A stretch of 64,000 nt of DNA, from NCBI GenBank assembly GCA_002394395.1, contig DGTR01000027.1, positions 530-64,529 on the forward strand, in the 5' to 3' direction. Origin of the DNA: Bacteroidales bacterium UBA4331. GTDB lineage: Bacteria > Bacteroidota > Bacteroidia > Bacteroidales > Paludibacteraceae. The notes under the pieces are model-generated. The model had not been told where the DNA came from, made no database searches, and saw nothing but the letters and a program-made list of their open reading frames with translations. Both the position numbers and the translations under genes were made by a program. How positions within the stretch are numbered: position 1 is the stretch's first letter; every line of letters begins with the position of its first letter. Below, in pieces: positions 1 to 8,502 of the stretch.

Positions 1-1
1 T

Positions 2-1078
2 TCAGAAATCAGTAGTCAGAAATACCATATAGCCCTCTCGATGCTTTTTCACAGCCGCTTGCGGCGGGCATTGAGTCTGCTGGACCAGTACGGTTCGGCG
101 GAGTCTGCGTGGGCTGCGGTCGATGAGCCGGAGAAAGCGGCAGTGATGGCTCGTGCGGAGAAAGAGTGGGAGTGGATACAGGCGCATGACATCCGCGTGC
201 TGACGCAGGAAGACGAGGCCTATCCTTACCGCTTGCGGAACTGTCCCGACCGGCCGTTTCTGCTTTATACAAAAGGACATGTATGTCCATCGGAAGGTCA
301 TATCGTCTCTATCGTGGGCACGCGGCGACCGACGGAGCGGGGAAAGGAGTTGACGGCAGCGCTGGTACGCGATTTGGCGGACCGTTTAGAGCACGTTACT
401 ATCGTTTCCGGAGGGGCGTATGGCATTGATATCGCGGCACATAGAGCGGCGCTGGAGGCCGGCATTCCGACTATCATTGTGCCCGCGCACGGGTTGGATC
501 GGATCTATCCTATCACCCATCGTCCGGAGGCGGTCGCTTCTCTGGCGAAAGGCGGGTTGCTGACTGAATACCCCTCCGGGACGGAACCCATCCAGTCGAA
601 TTTCGTTCGGCGGAACCGCATTGTGGCGGGTCTGGCGGATGCGGTGGTCGTTGTGGAGAGTCATGCCCGCGGAGGCAGCCTCATCACTGCCCGCATGGCT
701 AACGACTACGGCAAGCCTATTTTTGCTTTACCGGGCCGGCCGAATGACCCTGCCTCTGAGGGCTGCAACGACCTTATCCGTGGAGGCCGAGCCAGACTGA
801 TCACCGGAGCTGACCACCTCATTGAAGCGATGGAATGGAAGACCCGGAAGAGTGCTTCGGAAGGTATGCAGACCAGCCTGATCGGGCTGATGGACAACCT
901 GACTAAGGAGCAGCAGATCATCCTCGCCAAACTACAGGAGGCGGAGGAGGGAATGCATATCAACCTTATCGTCATGGAGACCGGTCTGGCATATGGCGAG
1001 GTGGCATCTGAGTTGACGATGTTAGAGATCGAAGGGCTCGTTCGAGCTCTGCCGGGAGGGGTATATATAAAAATATAG
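2..1078 (+). CDS. dprA: DNA-processing protein A (DprA/Smf), 5' end cut by the window edge
   Basis: DprA loads RecA onto incoming single-stranded DNA during transformation. The Rossmann-fold core is recognisable from SIVGTRRPTERGKEL, then IVSGGAYGIDIAAHRAAL and the VPAHGLDRIYPITHR strand-turn; a C-terminal winged-helix-like segment (EEGMHINLIVMETGLAYGEV) follows. The first ATG is at 41, but the frame is open to the window edge and the upstream codons read YHIALSML, which matches the usual DprA N-terminus, and no ATG, GTG or TTG lies in frame between 2 and 41. The true start is therefore probably left of the window. The first codons overlap a 7-bp array (3-23). The gene is followed by a separate promoter at 1153-1183. 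Confident in family; start unresolved. Confidence 0.93.
   Translation, partial: SEISSQKYHIALSMLFHSRLRRALSLLDQYGSAESAWAAVDEPEKAAVMARAEKEWEWIQAHDIRVLTQEDEAYPYRLRNCPDRPFLLYTKGHVCPSEGHIVSIVGTRRPTERGKELTAALVRDLADRLEHVTIVSGGAYGIDIAAHRAALEAGIPTIIVPAHGLDRIYPITHRPEAVASLAKGGLLTEYPSGTEPIQSNFVRRNRIVAGLADAVVVVESHARGGSLITARMANDYGKPIFALPGRPNDPASEGCNDLIRGGRARLITGADHLIEAMEWKTRKSASEGMQTSLIGLMDNLTKEQQIILAKLQEAEEGMHINLIVMETGLAYGEVASELTMLEIEGLVRALPGGVYIKI
3..23. repeat. 7-bp degenerate tandem array (3 units)
   Basis: Units CAGAAAT, CAGTAGT and CAGAAAT follow one another without a gap. The same CAG-based heptamer family occurs at 5537-5564 and, on the opposite strand, at 37050-37084. It lies at the extreme 5' end of the visible dprA frame, so it is either coding or just upstream of the gene. 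Confidence 0.55.
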
Positions 1079-1152
1079 TCGCACTAATGTGCGAATAACA
1101 AGCCTTATTGCCTATAAAAATTCAAATAAATTTGATTTTTAAAGTCAAAGTC

Positions 1153-1183
1153 TTGCATATTCCAAATTTTTGTAGTAACTTTG
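1153..1183 (+). promoter_or_regulatory. Bacteroidota promoter for the 54-aa protein and parC
   Basis: TTG at 1153-1155 and TAACTTTG at 1176-1183 are 20 bp apart, matching the Bacteroides -33/-7 consensus. The element lies 52 bp before the first ATG of the small membrane protein and in the 156-bp dprA spacer. Confidence 0.8.
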
Positions 1184-1234
1184 CAGCGTGAAATGATTAA
1201 TCATGCCCTTTGGGCAACGAAATAACACGTAATT

Positions 1235-1399
1235 ATGGAATTATTCAAGAAGTATTTAGGAGTTTGTCTCCTGATTTTAGGTGTAGTATTCCTGGTGGTG
1301 TACAGATTTGCTCTGCCGGAGAATGGAATGCTGATCGCCGGCATGGTATGTGAGGTAGCCGGTATCTTAGCCTATATTTTCATTAACAGAAGGGGATAA
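1235..1399 (+). CDS. Small membrane protein of 54 residues, upstream of parC
   Basis: An ATG-started frame of 54 codons (MELFKKYLGVCLLILGVV... to ...FINRRG) begins just downstream of a clear promoter and ends 6 bp before parC. It has two hydrophobic segments (about residues 8-24 and 32-50) joined by a short polar turn, with a basic N-terminus and basic C-terminus, so it should be a two-helix inner-membrane hairpin. No catalytic motif is visible. The promoter and the tight spacing make it the first gene of a parC operon. Function unknown; the reading frame, hydrophobicity and position support it as a real gene too short for most gene finders. Confidence 0.78.
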   Translation: MELFKKYLGVCLLILGVVFLVVYRFALPENGMLIAGMVCEVAGILAYIFINRRG

Positions 1400-1405
1400 C
1401 CGCTG

Positions 1406-4051
1406 ATGGCAGGTCAGGGTGGATTCAATGATGCTGTGAAGTATCACTTGACGGGAATGTACCAGGATTGGTTCCTGGACTATGCGTCGTATGTGATTCT
1501 GGAACGTGCTGTACCGGCGATAGAGGATGGCCTGAAGCCCGTTCAGCGCCGTATTCTTCATGCGATGAAGACGGTGGATGACGGGAAATACAACAAGGTC
1601 GCCAATATTGTTGGCCAGACGATGCAGTACCACCCTCATGGCGATGCGTCCATCGGCGATGCGCTGGTGCAGTTGGGCCAGAAAGACCTGCTGATCGATT
1701 GCCAGGGAAACTGGGGCAACATCCTGACGGGTGACGGCGCAGCGGCGCCCCGTTATATCGAGGCAAGGCTGAGTAAGTTTGCGTTAGAGGCGGTGTTCAA
1801 CGCCAAGACGACGGAGTGGATGAAGAGTTACGACGGCCGTAAGAACGAGCCGATTCACCTGCCGGTGAAATTCCCGCTGCTGTTGGCACAAGGAGTTGAG
1901 GGTATCGCCGTGGGTCTGAACTCGAAGATCCTGCCGCATAACTTCAACGAGCTTTGCGACGCTTCGTTGGCGTACCTTAGGGGTCAGGAGTTCCAACTCT
2001 ATCCGGATTTTCCGACCGGCGGCGTGATCGACGTGACCAAGTACAACGACGGCGAACGCGGCGGTCAGGTGAAGATCCGTGCGAGGATTCAGAAGGCGGA
2101 CGACAACAAGACCCTGATCATCACGGAGATTCCTTACGGAACCACCACCTCGAAGATCATTGAGACTATCCTCAAGGCGAACCAGAAAGGAAAGATCAAG
2201 ATCAAGAAGATTGACGATTTCACCGCCGACCAGGCGCGTATCGTTGTGCAGCTGGCACCGGGTTCGTCGTCGGACAAAGCGATTGACGCACTCTATGCCT
2301 TCACGGATTGCGAGGTGAATATCAGCCCGAACTGCTGCGTTGTGGAGAACCGCAAACCGATCTTCACCAACGTGAGCAACCTGCTCAAACTCTCCACGGA
2401 GAACACCAAAGCGCTGCTGAAATGGGAGCTGGAGATCGAGAAAGGGGAGCTGGAGGAGAAGTATTTCTACACCTCGTTAGAGAAGATCTTCATCGAGAAC
2501 CGCATCTATAAAGAGGAGGGTTACGAGAACGCGCCGAACAAGGAGAAGCTGATTGCGTTTGTGGACGAGGCGTTGACGCCGTTCAAGGCCCAGCTGATCC
2601 GTGAGGTGAGGAGCGAAGATATCGAGAAACTCTTCGAGATACGAATGCTGCGCATCACGAAGTTCGACTCCAAAAAGGCGGATGAGCTGATGAAGGATCT
2701 GGAGAAGAAGATCAAGGCGTGCATCAAGAACCTCAACCACCTGACGGACTATACGATCTCGTGGTTTGAGATGCTGAAAGCGAAATACGGCGAGGCCTAT
2801 CCGCGTAAGACCGAGGTGCGTAACTTCGGTGCGATCAATGTGCAGGCGGTTGTGGAGAACAACGTCAAGCTGTACATGAACAGCGAAGAGGGATTCGTCG
2901 GGACGGGGTTGAAGAAAGATGACTATCTGTTCGATTGCTCGGATATAGACGACCTGATTGTCTTCCACAAGGACGGCAAATACAAGGTCGTGAAGGTAGC
3001 CGAGAAACTGTTCGTCGGGACGGATATATTGCATATCGCAGTGTTCCAGCGCGGCGATGAGCGGACGGTGTATAACGTTGTTTACCGCGACGGCAAGAAA
3101 GGTCCGTACTACATGAAACGCTTCTCCGTGACCGGTGTGGCGCGGGATAAGGAGTACGACCTGACGCAAGGCAAGCCGGGGTCGAAGGTGATGTATTTCA
3201 CCGTCAACCCGAACGGCGAGGCGGAGGTAATCCGCGTGGCGCTGAAGCCGGCGCTGCACCTCAAGAAGTTAGAGGTATGCAAGGATCTGAGCGAGTTAGC
3301 CGTCAAATCGCGCACGGCGCGAGGCAATCTGCTGACCAAATACGAAGTCAAATCCATCACTCTGAAACAGAAAGGCCGCTCGACGCTCGGCGGTCGGAAG
3401 GTATGGTTTGACCCGGATGTGCTGCGCGTCAACTACGACGAGCACGGAGTCTATCTGGGCGAGTTCTGGGACGACGACCGGATCCTGGTCATCAATAACG
3501 ACGGTACATACTACACCACCAGTTATGACCTCACCGCCCATTTCGAGGATAACATCCTGCGGATTGAGAAACTGGATGCAGACAAGGTTTGGTCGCTGAT
3601 TCAATGGAACGGCGAGTTGAAATACTACTACGGAAAGCGGTTTAAGTTAGACGACGCGCAGGCGAAGATCCAGTCGTTCCTGGGAGAGGACAAAGAATCC
3701 CGCATCGCTGTACTGTCCGACCGTGAGGAGGCGGTGTTCCGCGTGCTGTTCAGCGACGAGAAACACGAGCCGATGGAGATCACGATGGCTGAGTTCATCG
3801 ATGAGAAATCCCCCAAGGCGAAGGGTAAACGCGTGACAACCTTGGAGGTGGCGAGCATCGAAGATATCACCCCAGAGCCGGAGCCCGAACCAGAGGAAGA
3901 GGACGCAGCTCCCGAGGAGCTGATGGAGGAGGAAGGAGAGAAGGATGCTTCGCTAAAAGAAGAAGCGAAGAAAGCACCTGAAGAGATAGAGGTGGAAGGC
4001 GTGAAGATGACCTTCGAGAAACCACAAGATACACAATTAGATTTATTCTAA
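1406..4051 (+). CDS. parC: DNA topoisomerase IV subunit A
   Basis: Breakage-reunion subunit of a type IIA topoisomerase that decatenates daughter chromosomes with ParE. The 881-residue protein carries the winged-helix region with YHPHGDASIGDALV and the catalytic tyrosine at about Y117 in AAAPRYIEARL. A C-terminal beta-pinwheel region follows (STLGGRKVWFD), then a strongly acidic Glu/Pro-rich tail from about residue 820. The pinwheel lacks the canonical GyrA box (QRRGGKG), which favours ParC over GyrA. parE is not in the window. The gene starts 6 bp after the 54-aa protein, and its TAA overlaps the maf ATG by one base, so the three are probably co-transcribed. Confidence 0.92.
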   Translation: MAGQGGFNDAVKYHLTGMYQDWFLDYASYVILERAVPAIEDGLKPVQRRILHAMKTVDDGKYNKVANIVGQTMQYHPHGDASIGDALVQLGQKDLLIDCQGNWGNILTGDGAAAPRYIEARLSKFALEAVFNAKTTEWMKSYDGRKNEPIHLPVKFPLLLAQGVEGIAVGLNSKILPHNFNELCDASLAYLRGQEFQLYPDFPTGGVIDVTKYNDGERGGQVKIRARIQKADDNKTLIITEIPYGTTTSKIIETILKANQKGKIKIKKIDDFTADQARIVVQLAPGSSSDKAIDALYAFTDCEVNISPNCCVVENRKPIFTNVSNLLKLSTENTKALLKWELEIEKGELEEKYFYTSLEKIFIENRIYKEEGYENAPNKEKLIAFVDEALTPFKAQLIREVRSEDIEKLFEIRMLRITKFDSKKADELMKDLEKKIKACIKNLNHLTDYTISWFEMLKAKYGEAYPRKTEVRNFGAINVQAVVENNVKLYMNSEEGFVGTGLKKDDYLFDCSDIDDLIVFHKDGKYKVVKVAEKLFVGTDILHIAVFQRGDERTVYNVVYRDGKKGPYYMKRFSVTGVARDKEYDLTQGKPGSKVMYFTVNPNGEAEVIRVALKPALHLKKLEVCKDLSELAVKSRTARGNLLTKYEVKSITLKQKGRSTLGGRKVWFDPDVLRVNYDEHGVYLGEFWDDDRILVINNDGTYYTTSYDLTAHFEDNILRIEKLDADKVWSLIQWNGELKYYYGKRFKLDDAQAKIQSFLGEDKESRIAVLSDREEAVFRVLFSDEKHEPMEITMAEFIDEKSPKAKGKRVTTLEVASIEDITPEPEPEPEEEDAAPEELMEEEGEKDASLKEEAKKAPEEIEVEGVKMTFEKPQDTQLDLF

Positions 4052-4614
4052 TGGAAATTATTTTAGGAAGTCAGAGCCCGAGGAGGCGCGAGTTGATGGC
4101 AGGTTTAGACCTGCCATTTACGGCTGTTACTATCGATGCCGACGAACATTATCCGGCCGAGTTGCAGGGCGGCGATATACCTTATTATATATCGCGCGCG
4201 AAGGCGCACGCGTACGAGGGAAAGCTCAAGGAGGATCAGATTCTTATCACCGCAGATACGATCGTATGGTTGGAGGGTCAGATGTTAGGCAAGCCCCACG
4301 ACGAGGCGGAGGCGTATGCGATGCTGCGAGCCCTCTCCGGCAAGACCCATCAAGTGTTCACCGCCGTCACTTTTGTCCAAAAAGGGAAAGCGATGGAGAC
4401 CGTGGTCGATAAGACAGATGTGACTTTTTGCGAGTTGACGGACGAAGAGATTCGGCACTATATACAAAAATACCGGCCTTTTGACAAAGCCGGTGCGTAT
4501 GGGGTGCAGGAGTGGATCGGTTATATCGCCTGCACCGAGATGAAGGGTTCGTATTTCAACGTCATGGGATTCCCCGTGCACCTCGTTTACAAGGCCCTCA
4601 AGCAGATGCTGTAG
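4051..4614 (+). CDS. maf: Maf-like nucleoside triphosphate pyrophosphatase
   Basis: Maf proteins hydrolyse non-canonical or canonical NTPs to NMP plus pyrophosphate (dTTP/UTP pyrophosphatase YhdE group). The 187-residue protein has the hallmark N-terminus ILGSQSPRRRELM, the ITADTIVWLEG strand containing the catalytic Asp, the LGKPHDEAEAYAMLRALSGK segment and the late GAYGVQEWIG motif. Length is normal. It shares one base with the parC stop codon and runs convergently into ubiA, overlapping its 3' end by 28 bp (4587-4614). Confidence 0.92.
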   Translation: MEIILGSQSPRRRELMAGLDLPFTAVTIDADEHYPAELQGGDIPYYISRAKAHAYEGKLKEDQILITADTIVWLEGQMLGKPHDEAEAYAMLRALSGKTHQVFTAVTFVQKGKAMETVVDKTDVTFCELTDEEIRHYIQKYRPFDKAGAYGVQEWIGYIACTEMKGSYFNVMGFPVHLVYKALKQML

Positions 4615-5546
4615 AGCATCCCGAGGAACATCGTGAACTTGATGAGTTGCTGGCAGTTCTTATAATCCGAAGGAATCTTCGCTGCCCACAACAGCCATAA
4701 TGCCCCGAGGAGGGGCGTTATTATTCCTAAGACGATATATCTCGTGCTGAGGCTGTTCCATCCGATGGGGAACGGCAAGACACGGTACCAGAGGTGGCCG
4801 ATGATGGCGAGGGCGAGTACCGCCAGGGCTGTCACGAAGATTTTTGTCCATGTGTCTCCCCAGACGACCGGCATGGAGTGACACTCCAACTCTCGGTCGC
4901 CCATCTGGTCCTGCATGTCCTTGACGATTTCCCGCATCCAGGTGAGGAGGAACGCGAAGAGCGCGAAGCCTCCGAGCCAGGCGTAGAGGTCGTGCTCGAG
5001 GGAGGTGTAATGCAGGATAGGGGCGTAGCGAAGCTGGAGCAGCGCCACGTTCGCCATCGCTACCAACATCGGTGTCAGGCCTGCGAGCAAGGCGATGATG
5101 AGATTGCCGACCATGAAGAGGCGTTTATACGAGGAGGAGTAGAACCACAAGAGCCCCGGCACGAGGATAAACAGGATGCCGAGGGTCATGCTGCGCAGGA
5201 GTATGGCGACGACGAGTCCGCAGAGGATGCCCACGCCGCTCAGACAGAGACTGAGGTGCATGGCTGTGGGTTTGGGGATGGTGCGGGTGACGATCAACTC
5301 GTCGGGCCGGTTGATGCGGTCGATCTTGACATCGAAATAGTCATTGATGACGTATCCGCCGGCGGCAATCAGGACGGTCGCAAGCGCCAACAGGAGGGTG
5401 ATGAACCACGGGAGTTGCTCCCCAAACGCCGCCGCATCCAAGATAGGCACGGCTACCCATTTCTCCATGAGGTATATCAGCGCGGCGAGGAAGAGCAGGT
5501 TGCTCCACCTCACCAGACGCATGATATCTTTGAAAGTATTCAGCAT
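4587..5546 (-). CDS. UbiA-family prenyltransferase (geranylgeranylglycerol-phosphate geranylgeranyltransferase-like)
   Basis: Polytopic membrane enzyme of the UbiA superfamily, 319 residues, about eight or nine hydrophobic helices. The first Asp-rich motif is NDYFDVKIDRINRPD, and the second lies around DMQDQMGDRELECHSMPV; both bind the Mg-prenyl diphosphate. Bacteroidota members of this clade are usually annotated as geranylgeranylglycerol-phosphate geranylgeranyltransferase. The substrate is inferred, not visible. A polyprenyl synthase that could supply the donor is at 48.7-49.7 kb. The ATG lies inside a 7-bp array (5537-5564), so the first residues may be array-derived. The 3' end overlaps maf by 28 bp. 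Confidence 0.85.
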   Translation of the reverse strand: MLNTFKDIMRLVRWSNLLFLAALIYLMEKWVAVPILDAAAFGEQLPWFITLLLALATVLIAAGGYVINDYFDVKIDRINRPDELIVTRTIPKPTAMHLSLCLSGVGILCGLVVAILLRSMTLGILFILVPGLLWFYSSSYKRLFMVGNLIIALLAGLTPMLVAMANVALLQLRYAPILHYTSLEHDLYAWLGGFALFAFLLTWMREIVKDMQDQMGDRELECHSMPVVWGDTWTKIFVTALAVLALAIIGHLWYRVLPFPIGWNSLSTRYIVLGIITPLLGALWLLWAAKIPSDYKNCQQLIKFTMFLGMLYSICLRAL

Positions 5547-5564
5547 TCAGTTATCAGTATTCAG
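5537..5564. repeat. 7-bp tandem array supplying the ubiA start
   Basis: Units TATTCAG, CATTCAG, TTATCAG and TATTCAG run without interruption. The ubiA start codon (5544-5546 on the minus strand) is within the second unit, and the GH13 stop codon lies 2 bp beyond the array. Confidence 0.75.
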
Positions 5565-5565
5565 T

Positions 5566-7206
5566 TTACTTGATTTTTAGAACCACTCCGGTCCACGCGG
5601 GCAGGGTGATATCGAAGAAGGCATCCGGCGCAAAATCAATCGGCTGTTTGCCTCCGCGCAGAAGATCCGTGGCGGTCGCCTTGGCTTTTCCGTCCATCTC
5701 GAGATAGACGAAGGCGTCGTTTGGCAAGCGGAGATGAATCTGCCGCTCGCGGTCGTGGAAATTGACGACCACAAGGAGGGTCTCCCCCTTGATATGCCGG
5801 ATGAAAGAGAAGTGCTGGCGTTTGTCGAAACCCTCCCCCTGCGCATAGGTGATGTCGTACATGCGGCCTTTCTGGATCGCTTTGTCATCACGCGTGAGGG
5901 TTAGGAGTTTCTGATAAAACTCGCGCAGTTCTTTTTGTTCCGGCGAGAGTTTAGCGCCGTCGAACTTACCTTTGTTCGCCCATGCCTGGATGGATTTGAC
6001 ACCCCAATAATCGAAGATGGTGGTTCTGCCGTCGATACCGGAGAAGCCCTCCATCTCCATACCCCGTTCGCCTAACTCCTGGCCGGAGTAGATCATGACG
6101 GGACATTGATTGAGGGTAGCCGCCACGATCATTGCCGGCTCGGCGCACCGTCCGTCTCCGCTGAAGAAGCCGCTGGCGATTCGCTGCTCGTCGTGGTTCT
6201 CAAGGAAATAGAGCATGTGCTTGAGTCGTTCATCGCCGTGCTGCATCCATTTGGAGGTGATGCCTTCGGCGGGCCATCCCTTACTGAGAACACCGCGGAG
6301 GTAGTCGTACATGCCCACTTTGTCGTAGAGGTAGTCGAATCCCGCCGCGAGGTATGCATCGTATTGGTTCGGGTCGTAACACTCGCCGATAAAAAGGAAT
6401 TTCTTATGCCTCTTCCGCACGGCTGCAATCGCCCACGCGAAGAATTCGACAGGCACCATCTCCGCCATATCGACCCGCACGCCGTCGATACCTTTGTCCG
6501 CCCAGAAGAGCAGGATGTCGCGCATCTTGATCCATGTAGAGGGGATGGGGTCGAACTGCTTCTCCCGTCCGCCCTGATAGAAGACGCCGTAGTTCAGTTT
6601 GACGGTCTCATACCAGTCGTTGAGGGAAGGATGCGAAGTGAAACAATCATTGCCGGTGACCTTGGCGGGGAACTCTTCATAGCCCTGGAGGTCCTTGTCC
6701 ATCGTGAATCGTTCGCCCGGCAGGTAGTAGAAGTTATTGAGCGGGGAGAAGGCCCATTCGGGATGGTCTTTCTCTCCGAGATCCTCTACGCCAGCAGGTT
6801 TGCAGAGGGATTTATACTCGCGGCTGACGTGGTTGGGCACAAAGTCGATGAGTACACCGAGTCCGGCGTCGTGGGTGCGTTGAACAAGGGCTTCGAACTC
6901 CTGCATACGCTTGGATTCGTTCTTCGCCAAGTCGGGATCGACATCGTAATAGTCGGTGATGGCATAAGGCGAACCGGCTTTGCCTTTGGTGATAGCCGGG
7001 TTGTTGTATTGGGCAGTGGCGTGTCGGATGACTCCGGTGTACCAAACATGCGTAGCGCCCAAATCCGAAATGGACTTGAGCGCACGCTCGTTGATATCTA
7101 CAAATCGCCCGCAGCCATTCTCTTCCTTGGTGCCGTTATGTTTGCGCGTCTCGTTGTAGTTGCCCAAAAGGCGCGGGAAGAGTTGGTAAATAATGGGTTT
7201 GTTCAT
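5566..7206 (-). CDS. Alpha-amylase family glycoside hydrolase (GH13)
   Basis: Cleaves or transfers alpha-glucosidic linkages. The four GH13 signature regions are present in order: DFVPNHVS (I), GVRVDMAE with the nucleophile Asp (II), FIGECYDPN with the acid/base Glu (III), and FLENHDEQR (IV). A C-terminal beta domain follows. There is no signal peptide, so it should be cytoplasmic and act on imported maltodextrin or stored glycogen. I start at MNKPIIYQLFPRLLGN (7206, 546 residues): the frame continues to 7254, but that extension would overlap ackA and has no homology-like sequence. It lies 19 bp after ackA and reads as the third gene of a pta-ackA operon. Confidence 0.92.
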   Translation of the reverse strand: MNKPIIYQLFPRLLGNYNETRKHNGTKEENGCGRFVDINERALKSISDLGATHVWYTGVIRHATAQYNNPAITKGKAGSPYAITDYYDVDPDLAKNESKRMQEFEALVQRTHDAGLGVLIDFVPNHVSREYKSLCKPAGVEDLGEKDHPEWAFSPLNNFYYLPGERFTMDKDLQGYEEFPAKVTGNDCFTSHPSLNDWYETVKLNYGVFYQGGREKQFDPIPSTWIKMRDILLFWADKGIDGVRVDMAEMVPVEFFAWAIAAVRKRHKKFLFIGECYDPNQYDAYLAAGFDYLYDKVGMYDYLRGVLSKGWPAEGITSKWMQHGDERLKHMLYFLENHDEQRIASGFFSGDGRCAEPAMIVAATLNQCPVMIYSGQELGERGMEMEGFSGIDGRTTIFDYWGVKSIQAWANKGKFDGAKLSPEQKELREFYQKLLTLTRDDKAIQKGRMYDITYAQGEGFDKRQHFSFIRHIKGETLLVVVNFHDRERQIHLRLPNDAFVYLEMDGKAKATATDLLRGGKQPIDFAPDAFFDITLPAWTGVVLKIK

Positions 7207-7225
7207 GGTAGATAGTGGTGTGTTT

Positions 7226-8416
7226 TTATACCAAAGCTTGGGTGTCGGTGGCAATCATGAGTTCCTCGTCGGTGGGGATGAGGCAGACGGTTACTTTTGA
7301 GCCCTTCTTGGAGATGATGCGCTCTTCGCCGCGTACGTTATTCGCCTCTTCGTCCAGCTCGATGCCGAGGTAACTGAGACCTTTCATCACTTTTGCGCGG
7401 ATGTACGGGTCGTTCTCTCCGATACCGGCAGTGAAGACAAGGATGTCGATGCCGTTCATCGCTGCGGCGTACGCACCGATGTATTTCTTCAGGCGATAGA
7501 TAAACATCTTCCGTGCGAGGTCAGCGCGTTTGTTGCCCTCTTTGATGGCAGCCTCAATGTCACGGCAGTCGCTGGAGACACCGGATACGCCGAGGAGACC
7601 GGATTTCTTGTTGACGAGGTTGTTGAAAGCCGCTGTGTCCAGATGCTCTTTATCCATGATGAAGGTAGCAGCGCCGAGGTCGAGGTCACCGGCACGGGTA
7701 CCCATGACGAGGCCCTCCACCGGCGTCAGACCCATCGAGGTGTCCACGCTCTTGCCGTCCATGACAGCCGTGCAACTTCCGCCGCCACCGATGTGGGCGG
7801 TAACAATCTTCTTGCCCTTCGGATCGACGCCGAGGAACTCGCATACGCGTGCGGATACATAGCGGTGGCTGGTTCCGTGGAAACCATAGCGGCGGATGGC
7901 GTACTTCTCGTATAATTCATAAGGAAGCGCGTACATGTACGCGTAGTCCGGCATGGTCTGGTGGAAGGCGGTGTCGAAGACCGCTACCTGGGGAACGCCC
8001 GGCAGGATCTTCTCGATCGCATCGATACCCTTGAGGTTAGCGGGGTTATGCAGCGGAGCGAGGTCGATACACTCCACGATCTGCGCTTTCACTTCCGGGG
8101 TGATGAGTACGGATTTGTTGAATTTCTCGCCACCATGGACTACGCGGTGACCGACAGCATTGATCTCCTTGAGATCCTTGATGCAGCCGATTTCCGGGTC
8201 CACCAGTTTCTCGAGGATGAGCTCGATACCCACGGTGTGTTCCGGCATGGGCTTCTCAAATTTTACTTTCTCGCCGTTTGGCAGTTTGACCAAAAGGAAG
8301 GAGTCCGGCAGACCGATCTTCTCGATGCCACCCTGCGCCATCACGGTTTTGCTCTCCATCTCAAAGAGCTTATATTTAATACTGCTACTACCGCAGTTTA
8401 AAACTAAGATTTTCAT
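7226..8416 (-). CDS. ackA: Acetate kinase
   Basis: Converts acetyl phosphate plus ADP to acetate plus ATP, the energy-yielding last step of acetate fermentation. The 396-residue protein starts MKILVLNCGSSSIKYKLF (phosphate-binding loop of the ASKHA fold). It has VGHRVVHGGEKF, AVFDTAFHQTMP, RRYGFHGTSHRYV, VTAHIGGGGSC and VFTAGIGEND. Length and motifs are standard. It lies 86 bp downstream of pta on the same strand and 19 bp upstream of the GH13 gene. Confidence 0.97.
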   Translation of the reverse strand: MKILVLNCGSSSIKYKLFEMESKTVMAQGGIEKIGLPDSFLLVKLPNGEKVKFEKPMPEHTVGIELILEKLVDPEIGCIKDLKEINAVGHRVVHGGEKFNKSVLITPEVKAQIVECIDLAPLHNPANLKGIDAIEKILPGVPQVAVFDTAFHQTMPDYAYMYALPYELYEKYAIRRYGFHGTSHRYVSARVCEFLGVDPKGKKIVTAHIGGGGSCTAVMDGKSVDTSMGLTPVEGLVMGTRAGDLDLGAATFIMDKEHLDTAAFNNLVNKKSGLLGVSGVSSDCRDIEAAIKEGNKRADLARKMFIYRLKKYIGAYAAAMNGIDILVFTAGIGENDPYIRAKVMKGLSYLGIELDEEANNVRGEERIISKKGSKVTVCLIPTDEELMIATDTQALV

Positions 8417-8502
8417 AATTTTAATAAATTAAAATTCTGGAGCTTCGGCTACGTCGAGTTGCGTAAGCGAGCTTACACCTGACTTGCACGAACCTTCATG
8501 TA

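Noticed and set aside
1406..4051. parC read as gyrA
   Set aside because: The C-terminal domain lacks the GyrA box and has the STLGGRKVWFD and acidic-tail pattern of Bacteroidota ParC.
4794..5573. Plus-strand 259-codon frame across the UbiA gene
   Set aside because: Antisense shadow of a clearly conserved membrane enzyme; composition is a Glu/His/Arg-rich artefact.
6106..7215. Plus-strand 369-codon frame opposite the GH13 gene
   Set aside because: Antisense shadow; the minus strand has all four GH13 signature regions.
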